Positions 44,373-52,835 of a stretch of DNA of 64,000 nucleotides are shown piece after piece. Below the pieces are notes generated by a model. It was not told where the DNA came from and made no database searches. It saw only the letters and a list, made by a program, of their open reading frames with translations. This stretch comes from Candidatus Babeliaceae bacterium (GTDB taxonomy: Bacteria > Babelota > Babeliae > Babelales > Babelaceae): the NCBI GenBank assembly GCA_007116155.1, contig SKJC01000002.1, forward strand, positions 62,001 through 126,000, given 5' to 3'. Positions within the stretch are counted from its first letter, which is position 1. The number at the start of each line of letters is the position of its first letter. A program made the position numbers and the translations under genes.

Positions 44373-46640
44373 ATGAAGAAAATTTTAATTGTTGAGTCCC
44401 CAGCTAAAACAAAGACAATCAGTAAGTTTTTGGGCAAAGATTTTAAAATACTCTCCACTATGGGGCACGTTAAAGACCTTCCTAAAAATGATCTTGGGGT
44501 AACTACGCCAAAAAAGGGTCCCATTGAGCTCACCTATGTTCCGTTAGATAAGAAAGCTAAAGTAATAAGTGACATTTGCAGAGAAGCCTCACGTGCAGAC
44601 GAAGTCTATCTAGCACCCGATCCTGACCGTGAAGGAGAGCTTATCGCCTGGCATATCGGTGAAGAAGTCGCCAAAGTAATGAAAAATCCATCTAATATCC
44701 ATCGCATCACCTTTAACGAAATTACCCAGCCAGCTATTGAAGCTGCAATACAAAATCCAATGTCGGTCGACTTGCACAAAGTCGCAGCACAACAAGCTCG
44801 GCGCGTACTTGATCGGTGGGTTGGCTATCAAGTCTCACCAATTTTATGGCGCAAACTCCAAAAAGGACTATCTGCCGGACGCGTACAATCAGTTGCATTA
44901 AAGTTAATTTGCACACGGGAAGACGAAATTCGGTCCTTCGTACCAGAAGAATACTGGAGCATTACGGGAATATTCGCCCCCGAAGGAATGAGTAGTTTTA
45001 GCGCAAATCTTACCACTATCGGCAAAAAAAAGGCTGAACTCTCATCAAAAGCTGATGTTGATGCCATTTTATCAGCCATCCAAACAAGCCAGTATTCAAT
45101 CAGTTCTATTAAAGATTCAAAACGGCAAAAAAAAGCCGCTCCACCATTTATGACCAGCACGTTACAGCAGGCAGCATATAACCAACTCGGATTTTCGGTA
45201 CAAAAAACCATGACCCTGGCGCAACAGCTCTATGAAGGTCTGCCACTACAAGACAAAAGTAGCCCCGTCGCCTTAATTACCTATATGCGTACCGACTCGT
45301 TACGCATTGCTCAAACAGCACTTGAACAGACGCGGTCATTTATCACCAAAGCCTACGGCAAAGAATATCTTCCGGCAAAATCAATTTCCTATGCTAAAGA
45401 AAAAGCTCAAGACGCACACGAAGCTATACGCCCAATTGAGGTAAAAAAAATACCGGAATCAGTCCAGCAATACCTAGAACCAGATCTTTTCAAGCTGTAT
45501 CAACTCATCTGGAAGCGCTTTGTTGCCTGTCAAATGAAACCAGCAGAATATGCACAACGAGCCATCACGATTGCGGGCGGAAAATATACCTTTAAAGCAA
45601 CTGGCTCAACATTATTATTTGAAGGTTTTTTAAAGGTCTATAACGTAAGCGAAGAAGACGAGGCGGACGAAAAAGAAAATAAAATTCCGAAAGATTTACA
45701 AGAACAGACCGCACTTACCCTAACCAGCGCAGAACCAAAGCAACATTTTACCCAAGCGCCACCGCGCTATACTGAAGCATCGCTGGTTAAAGAGCTTGAA
45801 AAAGAACGTATTGGTCGACCATCTACCTATGCTACTATTCTCAAGACCATTCAATTACGCTCCTACACGGAGCTTGATAAACGCAAGCGCTTTGTTCCTA
45901 CCGAGCTTGGCTTTGCCGTAACAAAACTACTCGATGCCAATCTGCCCAAAATTATGAATATCGCCTTCACTGCGCACATGGAGGAAGATCTTGATAAAAT
46001 AGCACAAGGTGAGCTTAATCGTGATGTGCTTTTACGAGAATTTTATGAAGATTTTGCAACCGCACTTGAAGCCTTTGGCGGTAAAGAGACCGAACGACCA
46101 ACTGAACCGACCAACATTCTCTGTCCTGAATGCAAAAAGCACAATCTAATGGTTCGCTTTGGCAAAGCTGGAGCATTTGTTGGATGTCCGGGATATCCTG
46201 AATGCACATTTTCATCAAGTTTTAAACGAGAAGAGGATGGCAGTATCACCCTCGTTGCCAAAAAAGAGCCTGAGCTTCTGGAAGAACCTTGCCCACAATG
46301 TGGCAAACCGCTACAAAAAAGAGTTGGTAGATACGGTGAATTTACCGCATGCTCGGGCTATCCTGCTTGTAAATATATCAAACAAGAGACTACGTCATTC
46401 ATGTGCCCCGTATGCAACAAAACCCCACTGGTCAAACGTGCCTGGAAAGGAAAAACATTCTGGTCCTGTCAAAGTTACCCAACCTGCAAATTTTCTATTT
46501 CAGGGAATATCAAAGAAGAAGCATGTCCCGAATGCGCATCGCCCTACCTGCTTGCCCTAGAAAAAGATGGCGCCACGCGGCTTGTATGCCCAAATAAAGA
46601 ATGTGGTTTTGCAAAAACAGAAGTTCAAAAACTCGACTAA
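44373..46640 (+). CDS. topA: DNA topoisomerase I
   Basis: Relaxes negative supercoils and so balances gyrase. The 755-residue protein has the Toprim domain (ILIVESPAKTKTISKFLG, DPDREGELIAWH), the catalytic tyrosine Y304 in TYMRTDSLRI, and the domain with ERIGRPSTYATI. The C-terminus carries four zinc ribbons, starting CPECKK, CPQCGK, CPVCNK and CPECAS, each with a second Cys pair. AGAGGA lies upstream of the ATG. Intergenic repeats begin about 50 bases after the stop. Confidence 0.98.
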   Translation: MKKILIVESPAKTKTISKFLGKDFKILSTMGHVKDLPKNDLGVTTPKKGPIELTYVPLDKKAKVISDICREASRADEVYLAPDPDREGELIAWHIGEEVAKVMKNPSNIHRITFNEITQPAIEAAIQNPMSVDLHKVAAQQARRVLDRWVGYQVSPILWRKLQKGLSAGRVQSVALKLICTREDEIRSFVPEEYWSITGIFAPEGMSSFSANLTTIGKKKAELSSKADVDAILSAIQTSQYSISSIKDSKRQKKAAPPFMTSTLQQAAYNQLGFSVQKTMTLAQQLYEGLPLQDKSSPVALITYMRTDSLRIAQTALEQTRSFITKAYGKEYLPAKSISYAKEKAQDAHEAIRPIEVKKIPESVQQYLEPDLFKLYQLIWKRFVACQMKPAEYAQRAITIAGGKYTFKATGSTLLFEGFLKVYNVSEEDEADEKENKIPKDLQEQTALTLTSAEPKQHFTQAPPRYTEASLVKELEKERIGRPSTYATILKTIQLRSYTELDKRKRFVPTELGFAVTKLLDANLPKIMNIAFTAHMEEDLDKIAQGELNRDVLLREFYEDFATALEAFGGKETERPTEPTNILCPECKKHNLMVRFGKAGAFVGCPGYPECTFSSSFKREEDGSITLVAKKEPELLEEPCPQCGKPLQKRVGRYGEFTACSGYPACKYIKQETTSFMCPVCNKTPLVKRAWKGKTFWSCQSYPTCKFSISGNIKEEACPECASPYLLALEKDGATRLVCPNKECGFAKTEVQKLD

Positions 46641-46641
46641 A

Positions 46642-46660
46642 CCAGGGGTGGTGCCCCTGG
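46642..46660 (+). terminator. Short GC-rich hairpin after topA
   Basis: CCAGGGG-tggtg-CCCCTGG begins two bases after the topA stop. The T-run is poor (CCGTTTT), so it may be a weak terminator. Confidence 0.5.
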
Positions 46661-46692
46661 GAACCGTTTTACCTCACGGCGGTCTTCGCCCG

Positions 46693-47438
46693 CGTCATTG
46701 CGAACGTATGTGAAGCAATCCAGCCTAATAAAACGTATCATACCCGTCTTTGCGAGCGGAGCGCGGCAATCCAGTACAATAAAAAATCCCTTCTGCAACC
46801 TCCTGGATCACCACGTCGCTTCACTCCTCGTGATGACGATTTAATTTACCCAACCTGGCAGACAAACACGAAGCAATTCCACTCCGACGTCTTTGCGAAC
46901 GCATGTGAAGCAATCCAGCCTATCCAAAACTTATCATACCCGTCTTTGCGAGCGTAGCGCGGCAATCTAGAAGCAAAGAACAGCATCGACAGCCCTCTTA
47001 GCAATCACCCTCGAAGCATAACTCCGTACTGGATCACCACGTCGTTACCACTCCTCGTGAAGACGTTCTGCTTATCATCGTCTTTGCGAACGCATGTGAA
47101 GCAATCCAGCCTATCCAAAACGTATCATACCCGTCTTTGCGAGCGCAGCGCGGCAATCCAGAAGCAAAGAAAAGCTTCAATAGCCCTCTTAGCGATTACC
47201 CTCGAAGCATAACTCCGTACTGGATCACCACGTCGTTACCACTCCTCGTGAAGACGTGAAAGAGAGTATGTGGCCACCACATTGCTTACAACTCCTTATG
47301 ATGAAGATTTGCAATACCCAACCTTACGGACAAACACGAACCCAACTCCACTCCGCAGTCTTTGCGAACGCATGTGAAGCAATCCAACCTAATAAAACGT
47401 ATCATACTCGTCTTTGCGAGCGCAGCGCGGCAATCCAG
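46693..47438. repeat. Intergenic repeat block 1 (composite palindromic units, one tandem pair)
   Basis: The 1008-base gap after topA has no convincing gene. It holds three repeated elements. A is CGTCTTTGCGAACGCATGTG + AAGCAATCCAG (46693, 46888, 47079, 47358). B is CGTCTTTGCGAGCGCAGCGC + GGCAATCCAG (46745, 46941, 47132, 47409). C is CTGGATCACCACGTCGCTTC + ...CTCGTGATGACG (46803, 47029, 47220, one decayed near 47270). B and C are imperfect reverse complements, so B...C forms a palindrome. A-B-C units at 46888 and 47079 are a tandem duplication of period 191. Open frames here are byproducts of the repeats. Confidence 0.9.
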
Positions 47439-47582
47439 CCTATAAAAATCCTTATTATAAAAACGCATATGAATAATCCAAAAACAACAAAAAGTAATGG
47501 CTCCAACAAACGTTTTCCCCTATACTCTCTAGTATCTTTACTAAGTATCCGTAAAAATTGTTAAGAATCCACTTTAAAAGTA

Positions 47583-47610
47583 TTTACAGTTTGAAAAAAA
47601 ACAATATACT
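47583..47610 (+). promoter_or_regulatory. Predicted promoter of the 871-residue secreted protein gene
   Basis: TTTACA (47583-47588), a 16-base spacer and TATACT (47605-47610), 38 bases before the start codon. The related gene at 51262 has the same two boxes. Confidence 0.55.
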
Positions 47611-47648
47611 AGTTTCTATAATACCTTCCATATAAAAAGGAAATAACA

Positions 47649-50264
47649 ATGAAAAAAATAGTACTTATCGGCCTTTTGGCCCTATCAAATCTAGGCAGTG
47701 CGGCAAGCCAAAATTTACAAATTCCGCTATCAAGAACTAAAGACCAAACTTCTTGGAGTAATTGGAATCTTGTGAATAACAGTCTTTCCAAAATCAACAA
47801 GATACAAACAACAACCAGCTCAACGCTGTCTTCACTCTGGTCCTCTGTTACGAAATGGGTTCCCTCACAAATAAAAGAACATCCGATTCTAGCCACAAGC
47901 ATTACGTTCGGAACCGCAGCTGCTCTTTGGGGCTTTGCTAAATACCGTGCATCATGGCAAAAACAAGTTAAACTTGAAAACCTCGAAAAAAATAACAAGC
48001 AACTGCAAGAAACTTTGGCTCAAAAAGAAGCAGATATTGTAAAACTTCAAGAGCAATTAGAGGACCAAAAAACTGCGACCGCTGGCTTTTGGGATACGCA
48101 AGAAAAAACAGCTGCAGAAGCGCATATCAAAGAATTAACCGTTGCAATTCAGACAAAAACAGACAAGCTGAAACAGTTACAAGCAACTGCGCAAAAACAA
48201 GAAAACCAAATCAACTTACAAAGAGAAGAAATCGAAACTAAACAAGAAACAATACAGTCGCTAACACAAACCAACACGAACCAAACAGGAGAGCTAACAG
48301 AAAACAGGAATACTCTTAAACAAAAAGAAACTGAGCTTAAAAATCTTCAAAATAGTCTCAAAGAAAAAACAGATGCGCAGCAAAAAACAATGACCGAACA
48401 TGCATCCGCTCAAGCTGAACAAAAAAAACTCTTAGAACAACTACAGAAAGAAAATGAAACCCTGCAAAAAAAAATTAAAACCAAAAAAACAAATGCCAGC
48501 CGAGAGACCCAAACGGCATCTCAGCAAGAAGAAAAAAGCTGTCAAAGCGATGCAGAATGGAACATGCAACCACAAGAAGAAAGTTCCATCACCGATGAAA
48601 TAAAAAGCCTCGTAAAAGAAAACCATAAGCTGCACCTACAGCTTTTTATTGAAAAAAACAAAGAACAGATAAGCCACGCAAATACAACAGCTCAGGAGCT
48701 ACTGCAGTCTGCAGACAAAGATTCTCTTGATGCGTTTATCAACAAAAACCAAAAACTCGTTACTGAGATAGAATCAATGCTTGAAGCTGCTACCAGATTT
48801 GAAGACACAGAAGATTCTTTCGAGGGCCTAGACAGTTTTATTACTAGTGCTGACAAATTACGCCAACATATGGAAACAGCAACGATGCTCTTAGAAAGCT
48901 TTCCCGAAGATCTATCAGTCAGTACTATAAATACTGAAACAAACCCTGAATTAACACAACTACAAGCAAAAATCATCGATGACACCCAATTAACACGTCA
49001 TATCAATAAATATATTGCAAAGTACAAAGAAATCACAAAAAAAGAAAAACTTGATATTGATATACAAATCCGCAAATGGATCATTGCTGGTGGGAAGATT
49101 TGGAATAACCTCTTAAAAAAAGATAGCCTCGATACAAAAGAAATAACAGAACTCTTCTGGTTCCTGTACACGCAAGGACTGCTACAAGGCCTTGATCGTA
49201 CGGGCCCTAATAATTATAGTTACGTACTTACCGGCGCAACATCGGGCGATGACTATGAGCGGAAAGGAGAAAAACTCTTTACTTTGCTTGCGGCTAACCA
49301 AAAGGCTAAAGACCGTTTAGCTACTCACTTAGAAGAAGAAGATGGGTTTAAAAATCGGCAGGTCAAAGAAGTTGCCCTCTGGAACGACTCTAAAGATCTT
49401 TTCTTACCAGTAGGCATGAAAACAATTCTTTTCATAAAGGCAGAATATAGTATCGCAACCCAGCAAGGTATTCCTGAAACAAAAAATGTCTATCTCTTCA
49501 AACCAGAAGATGCTGCGGGAGAGATTGCATTGACTAAAGAGTGTTTTAAGCATGGACTAAATACTATTTGGAGCAGAGTAACGAAAAAATTTAACCCTGG
49601 ACTTGATAATCATCCATCAACTAATAAAGAACGAATTCCCCAGATTCTTAACGACACAAAGACTCCAATTTTTGCAAATAAAAACGAATCTGAAACAATC
49701 AAACAATTCTACGGCCATCTTGACGATACACAGCGACGAATTGGAAATGAAATCTCAATTAACAAGATCACGGATAAAGCTGCAGCATGGTACAGCTCCT
49801 TAGACACCAATCAAACAAATACAACAGATAATGACAATTCCTCACTCTTATCTTCAAGTACCCCTTCAACAATGCAAGGCTCAGATTCAAAAGAGCAGCT
49901 AGAAAAGGTGTATAAAACAAATCGATGTAAGAGCATGTACGCCTGGGCTGGATACTATTTTGGACCGGATAAAACAATGCGCGGAAGAGATACGATGTAT
50001 AACAATACAGTAGCAGAAGTATACTCAAAAACGGAAGAGCGCAAAGATTGGTTGGATGAGAAGAACAAAAAGAAGCATATAAACCAAACAATCAATACAC
50101 CCCCAAATCAAAACTTAAATCAAATAAGCAATTTACGGAATGCGTTGCTAGAAAATAAAGACGACGAAGATAGCCTACTCGGCAGCGATTATTCTAAGGA
50201 CGATGAGCGCAACCCATCGAATCTCATCATTAGCAACTCCTCATCTGAAGGAAGCGATCTTTAA
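47649..50264 (+). CDS. Large secreted coiled-coil protein sharing a C-terminal module with the gene at 51262
   Basis: No known family recognised. The 871-residue protein has a signal peptide (MKKIVLIGLLALSNLGSAA), a hydrophobic segment (about 80-96, ILATSITFGTAAALWGF), a long heptad coiled coil (about 102-280), a linker with RETQTAS and a helical middle. The C-terminal module (about 465-820) contains FWFLYTQGLLQGLDRTGP (502-519), LPVGMKTILFIKAEY (585-599), TPIFANKNE and RRIGNEISIN (695-704). This module is shared with the 489-residue protein. The tail is acidic and Ser-rich. AAGGA lies before the ATG. Repeat blocks lie on both sides. Candidate host-directed or surface protein. Confidence 0.85.
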   Translation: MKKIVLIGLLALSNLGSAASQNLQIPLSRTKDQTSWSNWNLVNNSLSKINKIQTTTSSTLSSLWSSVTKWVPSQIKEHPILATSITFGTAAALWGFAKYRASWQKQVKLENLEKNNKQLQETLAQKEADIVKLQEQLEDQKTATAGFWDTQEKTAAEAHIKELTVAIQTKTDKLKQLQATAQKQENQINLQREEIETKQETIQSLTQTNTNQTGELTENRNTLKQKETELKNLQNSLKEKTDAQQKTMTEHASAQAEQKKLLEQLQKENETLQKKIKTKKTNASRETQTASQQEEKSCQSDAEWNMQPQEESSITDEIKSLVKENHKLHLQLFIEKNKEQISHANTTAQELLQSADKDSLDAFINKNQKLVTEIESMLEAATRFEDTEDSFEGLDSFITSADKLRQHMETATMLLESFPEDLSVSTINTETNPELTQLQAKIIDDTQLTRHINKYIAKYKEITKKEKLDIDIQIRKWIIAGGKIWNNLLKKDSLDTKEITELFWFLYTQGLLQGLDRTGPNNYSYVLTGATSGDDYERKGEKLFTLLAANQKAKDRLATHLEEEDGFKNRQVKEVALWNDSKDLFLPVGMKTILFIKAEYSIATQQGIPETKNVYLFKPEDAAGEIALTKECFKHGLNTIWSRVTKKFNPGLDNHPSTNKERIPQILNDTKTPIFANKNESETIKQFYGHLDDTQRRIGNEISINKITDKAAAWYSSLDTNQTNTTDNDNSSLLSSSTPSTMQGSDSKEQLEKVYKTNRCKSMYAWAGYYFGPDKTMRGRDTMYNNTVAEVYSKTEERKDWLDEKNKKKHINQTINTPPNQNLNQISNLRNALLENKDDEDSLLGSDYSKDDERNPSNLIISNSSSEGSDL

Positions 50265-50296
50265 ACGAATAAGTAACTAGATTAACTCGTTACCAA

Positions 50297-50329
50297 GAGT
50301 GGTCAGCAGAAATTTCCTGCTGACCACTC
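50297..50329 (+). terminator. Terminator after the 871-residue protein gene
   Basis: Perfect 13-bp stem GAGTGGTCAGCAG/CTGCTGACCACTC with a 7-base loop, followed by ATTGCTTTTAA. Confidence 0.75.
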
Positions 50330-50357
50330 ATTGCTTTTAATGCTCTACTAAGCTTTC

Positions 50358-51152
50358 CTGGATCACCACGTCGCTTCACTCCTCGTGATGACGGTTTAAT
50401 TTACCCAACCTTACGGACAAACACGAAGCAAGTCCACTCCGACGTCTTTGCGAACGCATGTGAAGCTATCAATCCTAACAAAACCATCATACCCGTCTTT
50501 GCGAGCGCAGCGCGGCAATCCAGTACAATAAAAAATCCCTTCCACACCCTCCTGGATCACCACGTCGCCTTTAGCTCCTCGTGATGACGCGGAAGAGAGT
50601 ATGTGTGGCCACCACGTCGCTTTGCTCCTCGTGATGACGGTTTAATTTACCCAACCTGGCAGACAAACACGAAGCAACTCCACTCCGAGGTCATTACGAA
50701 CGTATGTGAAGCTATCAATCCTAACAAAACCATCAAACCCGTCTTTGCGAGCGCAGCGCGGCAATCCAGTACAATAAAAAATCCCTTCTGCAACCTCCTG
50801 GATCACCACGTCGCTTCGCTCCTCGTGATGACGGTTTAATTTACCCAACCTTACGGACAAACACGAAGCAAGTCCACTCCGACGTCTTTGCGAACGCATG
50901 TGAAGCTATCAATCCTAATAAAACCATCATACCCGTCTTTGCGAGCGCAGCGCGGCAATACAGAAACAAATAATAGCATCGAAAGCCCTCTTAGCGATCA
51001 CCCTCGAAGCACAACTCCGTACTGGATCACCACGTCGCCTTCAACTCCTCGTGATGACGCGGGAGAAGTACCGCTTCAAACCATGGAGCCTTTTTTAATC
51101 ATTACAATCCAGTGCCTTATCCCGTCATTGCGAACAAGTGTGAAGCAATCCA
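50358..51152. repeat. Intergenic repeat block 2
   Basis: The 997-base gap 50265-51261 holds no convincing gene. It has A, B and C elements as in block 1: A near 50443, 50690, 50883 and 51123; B near 50493, 50741 and 50935; C near 50358, 50552, 50608 (5' shortened), 50799 and 51023. Linkers are also repeated, for example GGTTTAATTTACCCAACC then CAAACACGAAGCAA before A. In this block most A copies read AAGCTATCAAT instead of AAGCAATCCAG, so they were amplified locally. Confidence 0.88.
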
Positions 51153-51189
51153 GTCTATTGAAAAACCGCCACCCTTCTACGGCAAATTA

Positions 51190-51219
51190 TTTACAAATGT
51201 AAAATTAATATTTTATACT
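51190..51219 (+). promoter_or_regulatory. Predicted promoter of the 489-residue secreted protein gene
   Basis: TTTACA (51190-51195), an 18-base spacer and TATACT (51214-51219), 42 bases before the start. The boxes are identical to those of its relative at 47649. Confidence 0.5.
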
Positions 51220-51261
51220 ATATGCTATGCATTATATAATTTATAAAAAGAGCGATGAACC

Positions 51262-52731
51262 ATGCAAAAACTATTATTCTTAAGTTTGATAGTCGTTACA
51301 TCAGTACAATCTCAATCGACTGTTACTGAAGACATTACTACGAATTCGGTGCTCGGCGCAAATCAACTGGTAGCCCATGCAACTACACACCAAGAAAAGT
51401 ATCAATCCATAAGCAAAAAGGGCCTTGATCAAGTCATACAAACAATCTTCAACTGGATAAAAAAGGGTGGAATCCTTTGGGATGCGCTAGATCATAAACA
51501 AAGCATAACAAAAGACGAGATAACCCACATCTTTTGGTTCCTTTACAGCCAAGGTCTCTTACAAGGCCTCATGCGAACGGGACCTGAAGAATACAGCTAT
51601 GTGCTTGATGCGTCAACAAAAGGGCCCAAGCTATTTAGCCTTTTGCTAGAACATGCAGAAAAAGATAAACAGGGACATCCTAAAAAACAAATAGGATCGT
51701 ACTTAAAAGCAGAGGGTTTTGTAAATCAAAAAGCCTATGAAATAACACTTTGGAGTGATGAGGAGCAAACTTTCTTACCTCTCGGCATGAAAACCATACT
51801 CTTTATGAGTGCTGAATATAAAATGCCAGAAAAAAAGGGGCAACAAATAGATATAAGAGAGCTCTTTTTGTTCAAACCAAAAGACAGTTCCAGTGCAAAA
51901 ACTAGCTTTTTTAATATGATCAAAAATGTTGCAGGAAGTGGTAAAGGCCTCGGTAACCGTTATGACCAACCAAAATATCAAACAGAGCATCTCCCCGCTT
52001 TTCTTACCGAAAAAACCACGCCTATCTTTGCAAACACCAACGAACAAGACCAAACGCTTATTGAAATTTTTTACAATCACTTAAGGGATCGTGAGCGACG
52101 CATAGGTAATGAGATTTCTATTAACGAACTTACTGATCAAGCTGCAGCGCTATACGCAGGTAAATATCCTCCAGGAACAAGCACCAACCAGCTGGACACT
52201 ACTAACAAACTTCATGCATTAACAGATTTAAACAAGCAATATACCGCCAACCGATTACAAAGTATGCTCGCTTGGGCCGACTATCTGTTTAACCAAAGCC
52301 TCGGTCTTGTTAAAAATAGTTCTTTAAATTTTACTAAAATGTCCCAATATCAGCTATATAACAATATTGTTGCGGAAGTTATTCCAAAAGGCAAAGATCA
52401 AACTATATGGAACATGAATAGAGAGGAATACCTTAAGACAAAGATCAATGAAAATAACCCTATGTTAAATATATTAATTAAAAAACTAGAAAAACGTCTT
52501 AATAAACTTCGCCCAGAACTTCAAGATCATGCGCTCCTAGGATCAACAAGCAGTGAAGAGATAACCACGGAAGACGCAAACATCCAAATGCAAATATCTT
52601 CTCTCCGTGGCACTAATAACGTATTAAAGGATGAAATATCAAGTGAAGAATTTTCATCCGATGAGGAAGTCTTTCAAGAGGAAACCGATTTCATTGCCAA
52701 CTCAGGGGCAAATTCAGCTTCAACTTGTTAA
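51262..52731 (+). CDS. Secreted protein, paralogue of the C-terminal half of the 871-residue protein
   Basis: The 489-residue protein has a signal peptide (MQKLLFLSLIVVTSVQS) and then almost directly the module shared with the 47649 gene: FWFLYSQGLLQGLMRTGP (91-108), YSYVL, LPLGMKTILFMSAEY, LFLFKPKD, TPIFANTNE, RRIGNEISINELTDQAA, and near the end RLQSMLAWADYLF and LYNNIVAEV. It lacks the coiled coil and the hydrophobic segment of its relative. The tail is rich in Ser and Glu (SSEEITTEDAN, ISSEEFSSDEEVF). I know no domain with this pattern. It lies between repeat block 2 and the convergent metG. Confidence 0.85.
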   Translation: MQKLLFLSLIVVTSVQSQSTVTEDITTNSVLGANQLVAHATTHQEKYQSISKKGLDQVIQTIFNWIKKGGILWDALDHKQSITKDEITHIFWFLYSQGLLQGLMRTGPEEYSYVLDASTKGPKLFSLLLEHAEKDKQGHPKKQIGSYLKAEGFVNQKAYEITLWSDEEQTFLPLGMKTILFMSAEYKMPEKKGQQIDIRELFLFKPKDSSSAKTSFFNMIKNVAGSGKGLGNRYDQPKYQTEHLPAFLTEKTTPIFANTNEQDQTLIEIFYNHLRDRERRIGNEISINELTDQAAALYAGKYPPGTSTNQLDTTNKLHALTDLNKQYTANRLQSMLAWADYLFNQSLGLVKNSSLNFTKMSQYQLYNNIVAEVIPKGKDQTIWNMNREEYLKTKINENNPMLNILIKKLEKRLNKLRPELQDHALLGSTSSEEITTEDANIQMQISSLRGTNNVLKDEISSEEFSSDEEVFQEETDFIANSGANSASTC

Positions 52732-52835
52732 AGGCATTTTCAGGTGATTCTTGTTTATCAGAAACAAAGACTAGCAAGTAATGACGTGAGGAAGCAGAGG
52801 TTTCTACTCCCTCTCGTCATATACATTATAAAAGC

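Noticed and set aside
46601-47564. Open frames over repeat block 1, including one with repeated CEAIQP and LCERSAAIQ segments
   Set aside because: They are translations of the DNA repeats, differ in frame from copy to copy, and lack starts with ribosome binding sites.
50358-51152. Regular repeats considered as a CRISPR array
   Set aside because: Elements are of three types, imperfect and palindromic, with repeated linkers instead of unique spacers, and no cas genes are present.
52780-52820. Imperfect TGACG...CGTCA hairpin as metG terminator
   Set aside because: The stem is interrupted and no T-run follows on either strand, so I could not support it as a terminator.
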